Position numbers and translations under genes: made by a program. Below are positions 7,753 to 13,748 of a stretch of 14,708 nucleotides of DNA, one piece after another; the stretch's first letter is position 1; every line of letters starts with the position of its first letter. The stretch is from Mycobacterium sp. (lineage in GTDB: Bacteria > Actinomycetota > Actinomycetes > Mycobacteriales > Mycobacteriaceae). Under the pieces are notes generated by a model, which made no database searches, had not been told where the DNA came from, and saw nothing but the letters and a program-made list of their open reading frames with translations. Location of the stretch: positions 1 through 14,708 of the forward strand of contig JAQSXQ010000009.1 in assembly GCA_029256565.1 (NCBI GenBank). Direction: 5' to 3'.

Positions 7753-8630
7753 ACTCCTCCTCGGTCCTCTTCGACGCCCCTGGGCCGCGCGCCCGGGTGC
7801 GCAACCGGGTGGTCTCGGCCGTCACGGTCGTCATCCTGCTGGTGATCGGCTGGGTGGTGTACACGCAGCTGAGCGCCAAGGGGCAGCTCGACGCCGCGAA
7901 GTGGGAGCCGTTCCTCACCCCGGAGCTGTGGACCACGTACGTCCTGCCGGGCATCAAGGGCACGCTGACGGCGGCGGTCGTGTCGATCGTCCTCGCCATG
8001 GTGCTGGGGTTCGTGCTGGGCGTGGGCCGGATGTCGACGCACCGTCCGCTGCGGTGGTTCTGCTCGGTGATCGTCGAGTTCTTCCGCGCGATCCCGGTGC
8101 TGATCATGATGATCTTCGCGTACTTCCTGTACGCGCTCTACGACGTGTTCCCCGGGCAGTACCTGGCGTTGGCGGGCGTCATCACGGGCCTGACGCTGTA
8201 CAACGGCGCGGTGATCGCCGAGATCGTCCGCGCCGGGGTGAACGCGCTGCCGCGCGGTCAGGCCGAGGCCGCCTCGGCGCTGGGCCTGCAGTGGGGTCAG
8301 ACCATGCGGGCGATCCTGCTGCCGCAGGCGATCACGTCGATGCTGCCGGTGCTGGTGTCGCAGATGGTGGTCGTGCTGAAGGACACCGCGATCGGCTACC
8401 AGATCACGTTCGTCGAGATGGTGCGCCAGGGCACGGTGGTCGGGTCCTCCTACGGCAACTACATCCCCGCGCTCATCGTGATCGCACTGCTGATGATCGC
8501 CGCCAACTTCGGGTTGTCGGCTCTGGCTACTCGACTGGAGCGTCGGATGCGCCGGTCGCGTCGCGGGCCCGCCCCGTTGCACACCGACGCCGTGGAGCAG
8601 GAAGGCGCTCCGGGGGCCAAGGCCGTGTGA
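7749..8630 (+). CDS. gluD: Glutamate ABC transporter, permease 2
   Basis: A 293-residue partner permease. I chose GTG 7749 because it overlaps the gluC stop by four bases; an upstream start at 7719 would overlap gluC by 34 bases and lacks support. It has a hydrophobic first segment (residues 21-38), further helices near 70-95, 105-130, 138-158 and 198-215, and one near the C-terminus. The coupling loop GQAEAASALGLQWGQTMRAI (170-189) is followed by LLPQAI. Compared with permease 1 it has a longer N-terminal periplasmic or cytosolic extension and a basic, Pro-rich tail (RRMRRSRRGPAPLH). The stop overlaps the following gene's start in GTGA at 8627-8630. Confidence 0.92.
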   Translation: MNSSSVLFDAPGPRARVRNRVVSAVTVVILLVIGWVVYTQLSAKGQLDAAKWEPFLTPELWTTYVLPGIKGTLTAAVVSIVLAMVLGFVLGVGRMSTHRPLRWFCSVIVEFFRAIPVLIMMIFAYFLYALYDVFPGQYLALAGVITGLTLYNGAVIAEIVRAGVNALPRGQAEAASALGLQWGQTMRAILLPQAITSMLPVLVSQMVVVLKDTAIGYQITFVEMVRQGTVVGSSYGNYIPALIVIALLMIAANFGLSALATRLERRMRRSRRGPAPLHTDAVEQEGAPGAKAV

Positions 8631-9034
8631 CGCGGGTGTTCGCGTTGGAGATCCTGCCCGAGTGGGTGTTGCGCGACGTCGTCGACCTGATGGTCCGCCT
8701 CATCGAGGCCTGCGGCGCGGTCGTCATCATGATCGGCGCGGTCGTCGCGATCACGAAGTTCGCCGTCGCGCTGGTACGCCGCGACATCAATCAGTTCTCG
8801 TCGGTGCGGTTGTCCCTGGCGCGGTTCCTGGTGCTGGGTCTGGAGTTTCAGCTCGCCGCGGACGTGCTGCGGACCGCGATCTCGCCGTCGTTCGAGGAGA
8901 TCGGAAAGCTCGCGGCGATCGCCGCGATCCGTACGGTGCTGAACTACTTCCTCAACCGCGAGATCGCGCAGGAGCAGCGCGAGATCGCGTTGCTCGAGAA
9001 CGAGCAGCCGCCGGATCCCACCCCGCGGCCATGA
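8627..9034 (+). CDS. DUF1622 family membrane protein coupled to the glutamate transporter operon
   Basis: A 135-residue protein from GTG 8627, overlapping the gluD stop by four bases. Hydrophobic segments lie at about residues 27-49 (ACGAVVIMIGAVVAITKFAV), 64-82 and 93-108. The stretch FLVLGLEFQLAADVLRTAI (67-85) followed by IGKLAAIAAIRTVLNYFL (92-109) is the conserved core of DUF1622. The tail is charged and Pro-rich (QREIALLENEQPPDP). The function of DUF1622 is not known. Its tight coupling to the transporter suggests an accessory or a co-regulated membrane role, which is my inference. The start and frame are well supported by the overlaps at both ends. Confidence 0.88.
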   Translation: MTRVFALEILPEWVLRDVVDLMVRLIEACGAVVIMIGAVVAITKFAVALVRRDINQFSSVRLSLARFLVLGLEFQLAADVLRTAISPSFEEIGKLAAIAAIRTVLNYFLNREIAQEQREIALLENEQPPDPTPRP

Positions 9035-9318
9035 CCGTCACCGACGTCTCGTGGATCATCGCGGCCGCGGGCATCCTGGTCGGGATCGCCGGGCTCGCCG
9101 TGTTCCGCCAGCCATTGGTCGCGCTGCGGGTCATGCTCGAATTGTTCACCGCGGCAGGGCTGCTGCGGTTGAGCGTCGACCTGTCCTGGGAGGCGATCGC
9201 CGGAGTCGCCGTGCTGATCGCGGTGCGTCGACTGGTGACGCGGAGCCTGGCAGCGGACTTCGCCGCCGGCCTCGCTACACCATTCGGCGTTCGCGCTCGC
9301 CGGCCAGCGCGACCTTGA
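9031..9318 (+). CDS. Small membrane protein, last gene of the glutamate transporter operon
   Basis: A 95-residue protein from ATG 9031, overlapping the DUF1622 stop in ATGA. It has three hydrophobic segments: VSWIIAAAGILVGIAGLAVF (6-25), PLVALRVMLELFTAAGLLRL (28-47) and EAIAGVAVLIAV (54-65). The C-terminus is basic (GVRARRPARP). I do not recognise a family. The overlap chain, membrane character and clean stop make it a probable gene. Its last 44 bases overlap the 3' end of the convergent recX, so part of its C-terminus is constrained by, or read opposite to, recX. Confidence 0.7.
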   Translation: MTVTDVSWIIAAAGILVGIAGLAVFRQPLVALRVMLELFTAAGLLRLSVDLSWEAIAGVAVLIAVRRLVTRSLAADFAAGLATPFGVRARRPARP

Positions 9319-9820
9319 CCACGTCCAACGCCATCGATTGGTTGTAGCCGCGGCGGGCGAGCATGCCGACCAACCGCCGAATCAGCTTGGTCTCCTCGGC
9401 GTCGTCGTCGAGGCGCGCGCGCCGGAGCTTGTCGGCGACGAGTTGTTCGGCACGCGTGCGTTCGGCGTCGGCATCGATCTCGGCCAGGGCGCCGGCGATC
9501 ACGTCCTCGTCAACGCCCTTGGTGCGCAGCTCGGCCGCGAGTGCACGCTTGCCCTTGCCTGCGTGGACCGTTCGGGAGCGCACCCACTGTTCGGCGAAGT
9601 CCTCGTCGTCGATGAGCCCGACGTCTGCCAGCCGGTCGAGCACCCGTGCGCTCACGTCGTCGGTGAAGCCACGCTTCTCCAAGCGGCCTGCCAGCTCGGC
9701 CCGCGTACGGGCCCTCGCGGTGAGCAGGCGCAGGCAATGCGCCCGCGCCTGCTCCTCGCGGGAAGCCGAATCCGTCTCCGGTGACTCAGAAGTCGACGGG
9801 GGCGGGCAGGGCTTCGACAT
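9275..9820 (-). CDS. recX: Recombination regulatory protein RecX
   Basis: A 181-residue RecX, a small helical-repeat protein that binds RecA filaments and limits RecA activity. Recognisable features are the N-terminal helical repeat CLRLLTARARTRAELAGRLEKRG and GLIDDEDFAEQWVRSR (about residues 68-83, the most conserved RecX motif), followed by GKRALAAELRTKGV. The C-terminal repeat ends in LVGMLARRGYNQSMALDVV (summarised; residues about 150-168). It starts at ATG 9820, inside the 3' end of recA, a 35-base overlap. I recall the same overlap described for mycobacterial recA-recX, which favours this start and co-expression. Its 3' end overlaps the convergent small membrane gene by 44 bases. Confidence 0.95.
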   Translation of the reverse strand: MSKPCPPPSTSESPETDSASREEQARAHCLRLLTARARTRAELAGRLEKRGFTDDVSARVLDRLADVGLIDDEDFAEQWVRSRTVHAGKGKRALAAELRTKGVDEDVIAGALAEIDADAERTRAEQLVADKLRRARLDDDAEETKLIRRLVGMLARRGYNQSMALDVVKVALAGERERRMV

Positions 9821-10838
9821 TGCTCTTGTCGTCCGTCAGCACGGCTCCGATGCCGAGCTTCTCCTTGATCTTCTTCTCGACCTCGTCGGCGATCTCGGGA
9901 TTCTCGAGCAGGAAGTTGCGGGCGTTCTCCTTGCCCTGACCGAGCTGCTCACCGTCGTAGGTGAACCAGGACCCGGACTTGCGGATGAACCCGTGCTCGA
10001 CACCCATGTCGATCAGCGAGCCCTCCTTGGAGATGCCCTTGCCGTAGAGGATGTCGAATTCGGCCTGCTTGAACGGCGGCGCCATCTTGTTCTTGACGAT
10101 CTTGCAGCGGGTGCGGTTGCCCACCGCGTCCGTACCGTCCTTCAGCGTCTCGATGCGGCGCACGTCCAGGCGCACCGAGGCGTAGAACTTCAACGCCTTG
10201 CCGCCCGTGGTGGTCTCGGGCGAACCGAACATCACGCCGATCTTCTCGCGCAACTGGTTGATGAAGATCGCCGTCGTGTTCGAGTTGCTCAGGGCTCCGG
10301 TGATCTTGCGGAGCGCCTGGCTCATCAGACGGGCCTGCAGGCCGACGTGGCTGTCGCCCATCTCGCCCTCGATCTCCGCACGCGGGACCAACGCGGCCAC
10401 CGAGTCGATGACCAGGATGTCCAGTGCGCCGGACCGGATCAGCATGTCGGCGATCTCCAGCGCCTGCTCACCGGTGTCGGGCTGGGACACCAGCAGGGAG
10501 TCGGTGTCGACGCCCAGCTTCTTGGCGTAGTCGGGATCGAGTGCGTGCTCGGCGTCGATGAACGCCGCGATGCCGCCGGCCGCCTGCGCGTTGGCGACGG
10601 CGTGCAGGGCAACGGTGGTCTTACCCGACGATTCCGGGCCGTAGATCTCGACGACGCGGCCTCGGGGCAGACCTCCGATGCCCAGGGCGACGTCGAGGGC
10701 GATCGACCCGGTCGGGATGACCGATATCGGTGCGCGCACCTCGTCGCCGAGGCGCATCACCGAGCCCTTGCCGTGACTCTTCTCGATCTGAGCGAGGGCG
10801 AGGCCGAGTGCCTTCTCGCGGTCGGGGGCTTGCGGCAT
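9786..10838 (-). CDS. recA: Recombinase RecA, without intein
   Basis: A 350-residue RecA, which forms filaments on single-stranded DNA, carries out strand exchange and triggers LexA self-cleavage. Counted from ATG 10838: Walker A GPESSGKT (67-74), Walker B LVIDS (142-146), the L2 DNA-binding loop around 195-212 beginning NQLREKIGVMFG, and a short acidic C-terminus ending ALPAPVDF. GGAG lies 8 bases before the ATG. Longer N-terminal extensions of the frame run through the promoter region and are not RecA-like. M. tuberculosis recA carries an intein after the residue matching Lys251. Here that junction reads KNK/MAPPFKQ without interruption, and the +1 residue is Met rather than the Cys that the intein needs. 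The gene overlaps recX by 35 bases. Confidence 0.98.
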   Translation of the reverse strand: MPQAPDREKALGLALAQIEKSHGKGSVMRLGDEVRAPISVIPTGSIALDVALGIGGLPRGRVVEIYGPESSGKTTVALHAVANAQAAGGIAAFIDAEHALDPDYAKKLGVDTDSLLVSQPDTGEQALEIADMLIRSGALDILVIDSVAALVPRAEIEGEMGDSHVGLQARLMSQALRKITGALSNSNTTAIFINQLREKIGVMFGSPETTTGGKALKFYASVRLDVRRIETLKDGTDAVGNRTRCKIVKNKMAPPFKQAEFDILYGKGISKEGSLIDMGVEHGFIRKSGSWFTYDGEQLGQGKENARNFLLENPEIADEVEKKIKEKLGIGAVLTDDKSNVEALPAPVDF

Positions 10839-10864
10839 GGTGTTTCTCCGTCCTGGTGGGTTTT

Positions 10865-10884
10865 CGATCGGTTTCCGATCGGTT
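10865..10884 (-). repeat. Direct repeat of CGATCGGTT in the recA leader
   Basis: CGATCGGTT occurs at 10865-10873 and 10876-10884, offset by 11 bp, about one helical turn. Each copy contains the palindrome CGATCG. The pair lies between the proximal recA promoter and the start codon, just after the expected transcript start. Its role is unknown. Confidence 0.6.
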
Positions 10885-10891
10885 GGCCGCG

Positions 10892-10914
10892 ACGTTAGGG
10901 GAGGCCACCGACAA
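10892..10914 (-). promoter_or_regulatory. LexA-independent, PafBC-type recA promoter
   Basis: On the minus strand TTGTCGGTGG (10914-10905) is followed after 7 bases by TAACGT (10897-10892). This matches the RecA/LexA-independent DNA-damage promoter motif of mycobacteria, tTGTCRgtg-N8-TAnnnT, assigned to the activator PafBC. The transcript start would fall near 10885, about 47 bases before the recA ATG, in line with what I recall for the proximal recA promoter of M. tuberculosis. Confidence 0.85.
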
Positions 10915-10936
10915 GTCCCGCGTTCGAACGATTCCC

Positions 10937-10964
10937 ACAGTAGACGAACACCTGTTCGATTCAA
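10937..10964 (-). promoter_or_regulatory. LexA-controlled distal recA promoter with SOS box
   Basis: The 16-bp box at 10944-10959 reads, on the minus strand, TCGAACAGGTGTTCGT. It matches the mycobacterial SOS box TCGAAC-N4-GTTCGA at 11 of 12 fixed positions. It sits between a -35-like TTGAAT (10964-10959) and a -10-like TACTGT (10942-10937) with a 16-base spacer. Bound LexA would therefore cover the promoter directly. A separate palindrome, CGTTCGAACG at 10921-10930, lies just downstream. Confidence 0.88.
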
Positions 10965-11008
10965 GTCAACACGCCGGGCCGCGCATCGGGTCGCGAGCCG
11001 TCAGTTCC

Positions 11009-11203
11009 TCACCACTGGTCGCGCGGCACGTCGAACTCCGCGCACAGTGCCCGCCAGACGTCGCGGGGATCGACGCCGTCCTCGATCGCCTGCCTCGGAG
11101 TGCGCCCGTCGACGCTGCTCAACACGTAGTCGACCAGCAGCGAGGCACCCCGCACCGGGCCGAACTGCGCATCCACCAGTTCGTGGAATTCCGTCAACCG
11201 CAC
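11009..11203 (-). CDS. DUF3046 protein (Rv2738c family)
   Basis: A 64-residue acidic cytosolic protein starting at GTG 11203. The whole sequence matches the compact DUF3046 family found next to recA in actinobacteria: RLTEFHELVDAQFG at the start, LSSVDGRTPRQAIEDG in the middle, and DVWRALCAEFDVPRDQW at the end. Function unknown. The start is 9 bases after the stop of the upstream glycosyltransferase, so both probably share a transcript that could read on into recA. The 170-base gap to recA contains the recA promoters and no obvious terminator. Confidence 0.92.
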   Translation of the reverse strand: MRLTEFHELVDAQFGPVRGASLLVDYVLSSVDGRTPRQAIEDGVDPRDVWRALCAEFDVPRDQW

Positions 11204-11212
11204 GCCACGAAT

Positions 11213-12385
11213 CTACCGAGCGACCGCCAGTGCGTCGTGGCACACCCGTACCGGATCGGCGACGGCGCCCGAACTCGCGCCCGCCCGCCGCGCTGCTGCC
11301 CGGTAGCGCGGGTCGCCCAGGACCGTGCCCACCGCGGCCGCCAGCGCGTCGCCGGTCAGTGGCCGGATCAACTCCGCACTGCCTTGGCGCACCAGACGAT
11401 TCGCGATCTCCCACTGGTCTCCCCCGCCCGGCACCACGACCATGGGCACCCCGGCGAGCAGCGTCTTGGACACCATGCCGTGCCCGCCGCCGCAGATCAC
11501 CACGTCCGCGGCCGCGAGCAGTTCGTCCTGGCGCCCCAGCCCGACGACCGCCCACGGCGGCACCGGCACGCCTGCCCCGCCGAGGCGCGACACCACGACG
11601 CGCGCCCCGTCGGGCAGCGTCCGGCCCGGCACCAGGGTCTCGAGCGCGAGTTCCGCGAGGCCGATCGCACCCGTCGTCGCCGTGGACGGCGCGACGACGA
11701 CAAGCGGACCGGTGCCTCCGGGGACGTCGAGCGCGGCGTCGGTCGGCTCGAAGTGCAGCGGCCCGACGATGACGGCTTCGGCGGGCCAGTCCGGCCGGGG
11801 CACCTCGAGCGCGGGCAGCGTCGCGATCAGTCGCCGCCGCGGCCCGGGGTCGCGGCCGGGCAGCCCGATGCCGGCCCGGGCTTGGGCGCGCTGGGCCTCG
11901 CCCTGCCGGACCGACCGTCCGGTGAGCGCCCGCATCACGGTGTCGCGCAACCGTCCCCGCACGCCGGTTCCCGGGGCGAGCCCGCTGCCGATCGGCGGCA
12001 GCCCCCTCGACGGGCGGTACAGCGGATGCGGGCACAGCTCGACCCACGGCAGCCCGATGATGTCGGCGGCCATGCCGCCGCAGGCCGTGATCACGTCGGA
12101 GACGATCAGGTCGGGCGCGAGGTCACGCAGCCGCGCCTCGTTGCACACGGCCATCTTCGCGGCCCTGCGGTGGATCTTGGCGCCGGCGTCTTCGTCGTCG
12201 TCGTCGGCGGTGGCGTCGAGGCCGTCGAGTTCGACCGCGTCGATGCCCGCGCGCCGCGCGGTGTCCAGCCACTGCCTGCCGGTCAGCAGAGTCGGCTCGT
12301 CACCGGCAGCGGAGAACCGCAGGCACAGGGCGATCGCGGGGAACGCATGTCCTGGATCGGGTCCCGCGACCACTGCCACGCGCAT
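11213..12385 (-). CDS. GT-B glycosyltransferase, UGT/GT1-like (Rv2739c family)
   Basis: A 390-residue protein from ATG 12385. The N-terminal Rossmann half starts MRVAVVAGPDPGHAFPAIAL with the Gly-His of the acceptor-side loop, as in antibiotic and glycolipid glycosyltransferases. An Asp/Glu-rich insertion (ADDDDEDAG, 60-68) follows. The C-terminal donor-binding half carries CGGGHGMVSKTLLAGVPMV (298-316) and GGGDQWEIANRL (320-331), the usual GT1 signature region for a nucleotide-sugar. It probably moves a sugar from an NDP-sugar to a small molecule or lipid; neither partner can be named. The frame extends upstream to 12541, but that stretch lies over the divergent ephG gene and is not GT-like. 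The start context is a weak AGGGTG. It is the likely first gene of a run towards DUF3046 and recA. Confidence 0.88.
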   Translation of the reverse strand: MRVAVVAGPDPGHAFPAIALCLRFSAAGDEPTLLTGRQWLDTARRAGIDAVELDGLDATADDDDEDAGAKIHRRAAKMAVCNEARLRDLAPDLIVSDVITACGGMAADIIGLPWVELCPHPLYRPSRGLPPIGSGLAPGTGVRGRLRDTVMRALTGRSVRQGEAQRAQARAGIGLPGRDPGPRRRLIATLPALEVPRPDWPAEAVIVGPLHFEPTDAALDVPGGTGPLVVVAPSTATTGAIGLAELALETLVPGRTLPDGARVVVSRLGGAGVPVPPWAVVGLGRQDELLAAADVVICGGGHGMVSKTLLAGVPMVVVPGGGDQWEIANRLVRQGSAELIRPLTGDALAAAVGTVLGDPRYRAAARRAGASSGAVADPVRVCHDALAVAR

Positions 12386-12446
12386 CGCATCACCCTGCCA
12401 CAGCCACCCTGTCGCCCCGTGGGTGAGGAGCATAGGCTCAGAACCC
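12386..12446. promoter_or_regulatory. Divergent gap between the glycosyltransferase and ephG
   Basis: Only 61 bases separate the two divergent starts, so both promoters must overlap here or reach into the genes. GAGGAG at 12425-12430 lies 16 bases before the ephG ATG, rather far for a ribosome binding site. TAGGCT at 12433-12438 fits the TAnnnT -10 form. If it is used, the ephG transcript would be nearly leaderless, starting at or near its ATG. Confidence 0.3.
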
Positions 12447-12884
12447 ATGACCGAGCAGACGCCTGCGCTAGCCGCCACGGACAACGCCACCATCGTCGAG
12501 ACGTTCCTCAACGCGCTCGCCGACCAGGACTTCGACGCCATCGAGTCGCTACTCGCCTACGACGTGGCCTACCAGAACGTCGGGCTACCGACGATCCACG
12601 GCCGTGACCGCGTGGCGAAGCTGATGCGCGGCATGGAGGGCAAGATGGCGTTCGAGGTGAAGTTCCACCGCAACGTCGCGCAGGGCTCGACGGTCCTCAA
12701 CGAGCGGACCGACGCGATCGTCGTCGGACCGCTACGGATGCAGTTCTGGGTGTGCGGCGTGTTCGAGGTCGAGAACGGCCGGATCACCCTGTGGCGGGAC
12801 TACTTCGACTACCTGAACTTCACCAAGGCGATCGTGCGGGGCGTGCTCGGGATCGCGATCCCGGCGCTTCGACCGTCCATGTGA
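12447..12884 (+). CDS. ephG: Limonene-1,2-epoxide hydrolase family protein EphG
   Basis: A 145-residue cytosolic protein with the SnoaL/NTF2-like cone fold of limonene-epoxide hydrolases. These open epoxides with an Asp-Arg-Asp triad and a Tyr/Asn-held water. Visible equivalents are Tyr42 and Asn44 in YQN, Arg87 and Asp89 in ERTD, and an Asp in WRDYFD (116-121). Size, motifs and position fit M. tuberculosis Rv2740 (EphG, about 149 residues), for which, as I recall, lipid or sterol epoxides have been proposed as substrates. It converges on pspM with a 21-base gap, and its TGA is part of the shared hairpin. Confidence 0.92.
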   Translation: MTEQTPALAATDNATIVETFLNALADQDFDAIESLLAYDVAYQNVGLPTIHGRDRVAKLMRGMEGKMAFEVKFHRNVAQGSTVLNERTDAIVVGPLRMQFWVCGVFEVENGRITLWRDYFDYLNFTKAIVRGVLGIAIPALRPSM

Positions 12885-12908
12885 CCGGTCGGGTCGTGTG
12901 ACCGGTCA
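12882..12908. terminator. Bidirectional hairpin containing the stop codons of ephG and pspM
   Basis: TGACCGGTC at 12882-12890 and GACCGGTCA at 12900-12908 form a perfect 9-bp stem with a 9-base loop. The first three bases are the TGA of ephG. The last three, read on the minus strand, are the TGA of pspM. It can act from either side. There is no T-run, so it would be an L-shaped (U-less) actinobacterial terminator or an mRNA-end stabiliser; which one is inference. Confidence 0.55.
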
Positions 12909-13727
12909 GGCGCCGCGGCGCAGGTGACCCAGCTCGTCGAAGGCGTACGCCCAGCCGGCCAGGCGGTCGGTGGCCATCCCGAGTTCGCGGCGGTGGCGCT
13001 CGCCTGACATCGCCGACGACGACATCGGCCCGTTGTTCGCCGCGGAGACCAGTTGCGCTGCGGCAGTGACCATCTCGTCGTACTGACGCACACCGGTCTG
13101 CAGCTGGGCGGTGAACGCGCCGATGGTCGGGGTCAGGTGGGCGCGCGACTGCGGCGCCGAGGCGATCGCCCGCTCCATCGACACCACTTCCTTGGCGGTG
13201 GCCGCCATGGCGGTGGCGGTTCGATTGGCCGCGTCGGTCACCTCGCGCAGTTCGTCGGCGGGCAGCATGCGGCCCCGCTCCATGACGCCGAGCAGTGAGA
13301 ACAGTCCGCGCTCGGCCGACGCCAGCGCAGCCATCGGTTGCCGGGCGGCCGATCCCCACGGCGGCAGCCGACGGGTGGACCGCTGCGCGGGAAGGGGTTG
13401 CGCCTTGAGCCAGCGGTAGCGCAGGAACGCCAGCGTGGCGAGGAACGCCGCACCGATCGCGATCGGGCTGGGGATCAGCAGCGCCCACGCGGGCGTGCTC
13501 CACGACGCCAGCACCGCGGTCACCGCGATCCAGAACCCGGTGGCGAAGGTGAAGAAGATGCCTGCGCGCAACGCCCACCGCCGCTTGCGGAGGAGCTTCG
13601 CGCGCTGATCGGCTGCCGCACCGAGGCGCTCGGCCAGCACGTCCGACCACTCCGCGGCGGTGTCGACACCGCGCTGCATCATGGACTTCCACGCCTGCTG
13701 GCGGAGCGGCTGCGGGTTGGTCGGCAT
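12906..13727 (-). CDS. pspM: Phage shock envelope stress response protein PspM (Rv2743c family)
   Basis: A 273-residue membrane protein starting at ATG 13727, with GGTGAGG just upstream; GTG 13736 is the alternative. Residues 1-50 are cytosolic and basic. Two adjacent membrane helices follow at about 55-75 (AGIFFTFATGFWIAVTAVLA) and 81-103. The long C-terminal half is helical and soluble (AANRTATAMAATAKEVVSMERAIA and onward). Mycobacterial PspM is the membrane partner of PspA in the ClgR-PspA-PspM envelope-stress system. Position directly downstream of pspA (21-base gap) and the two-helix layout support the call. The third partner, PspN (Rv2742c), which I recall next in M. tuberculosis, is absent: the gene abuts ephG. 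Confidence 0.85.
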   Translation of the reverse strand: MPTNPQPLRQQAWKSMMQRGVDTAAEWSDVLAERLGAAADQRAKLLRKRRWALRAGIFFTFATGFWIAVTAVLASWSTPAWALLIPSPIAIGAAFLATLAFLRYRWLKAQPLPAQRSTRRLPPWGSAARQPMAALASAERGLFSLLGVMERGRMLPADELREVTDAANRTATAMAATAKEVVSMERAIASAPQSRAHLTPTIGAFTAQLQTGVRQYDEMVTAAAQLVSAANNGPMSSSAMSGERHRRELGMATDRLAGWAYAFDELGHLRRGA

Positions 13728-13748
13728 GTTCCTCACCTACTCATCGGG

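Noticed and set aside
9363..10898. 511-codon open frame antisense to recA and recX
   Set aside because: No recognisable domain, and it is opposite two certain genes. It reflects codon bias of the real strand.
10730..12607. 625-codon open frame antisense to DUF3046 and the glycosyltransferase
   Set aside because: Arg/Pro/His-rich with no motif. It also runs through the recA promoters and into ephG in another frame.
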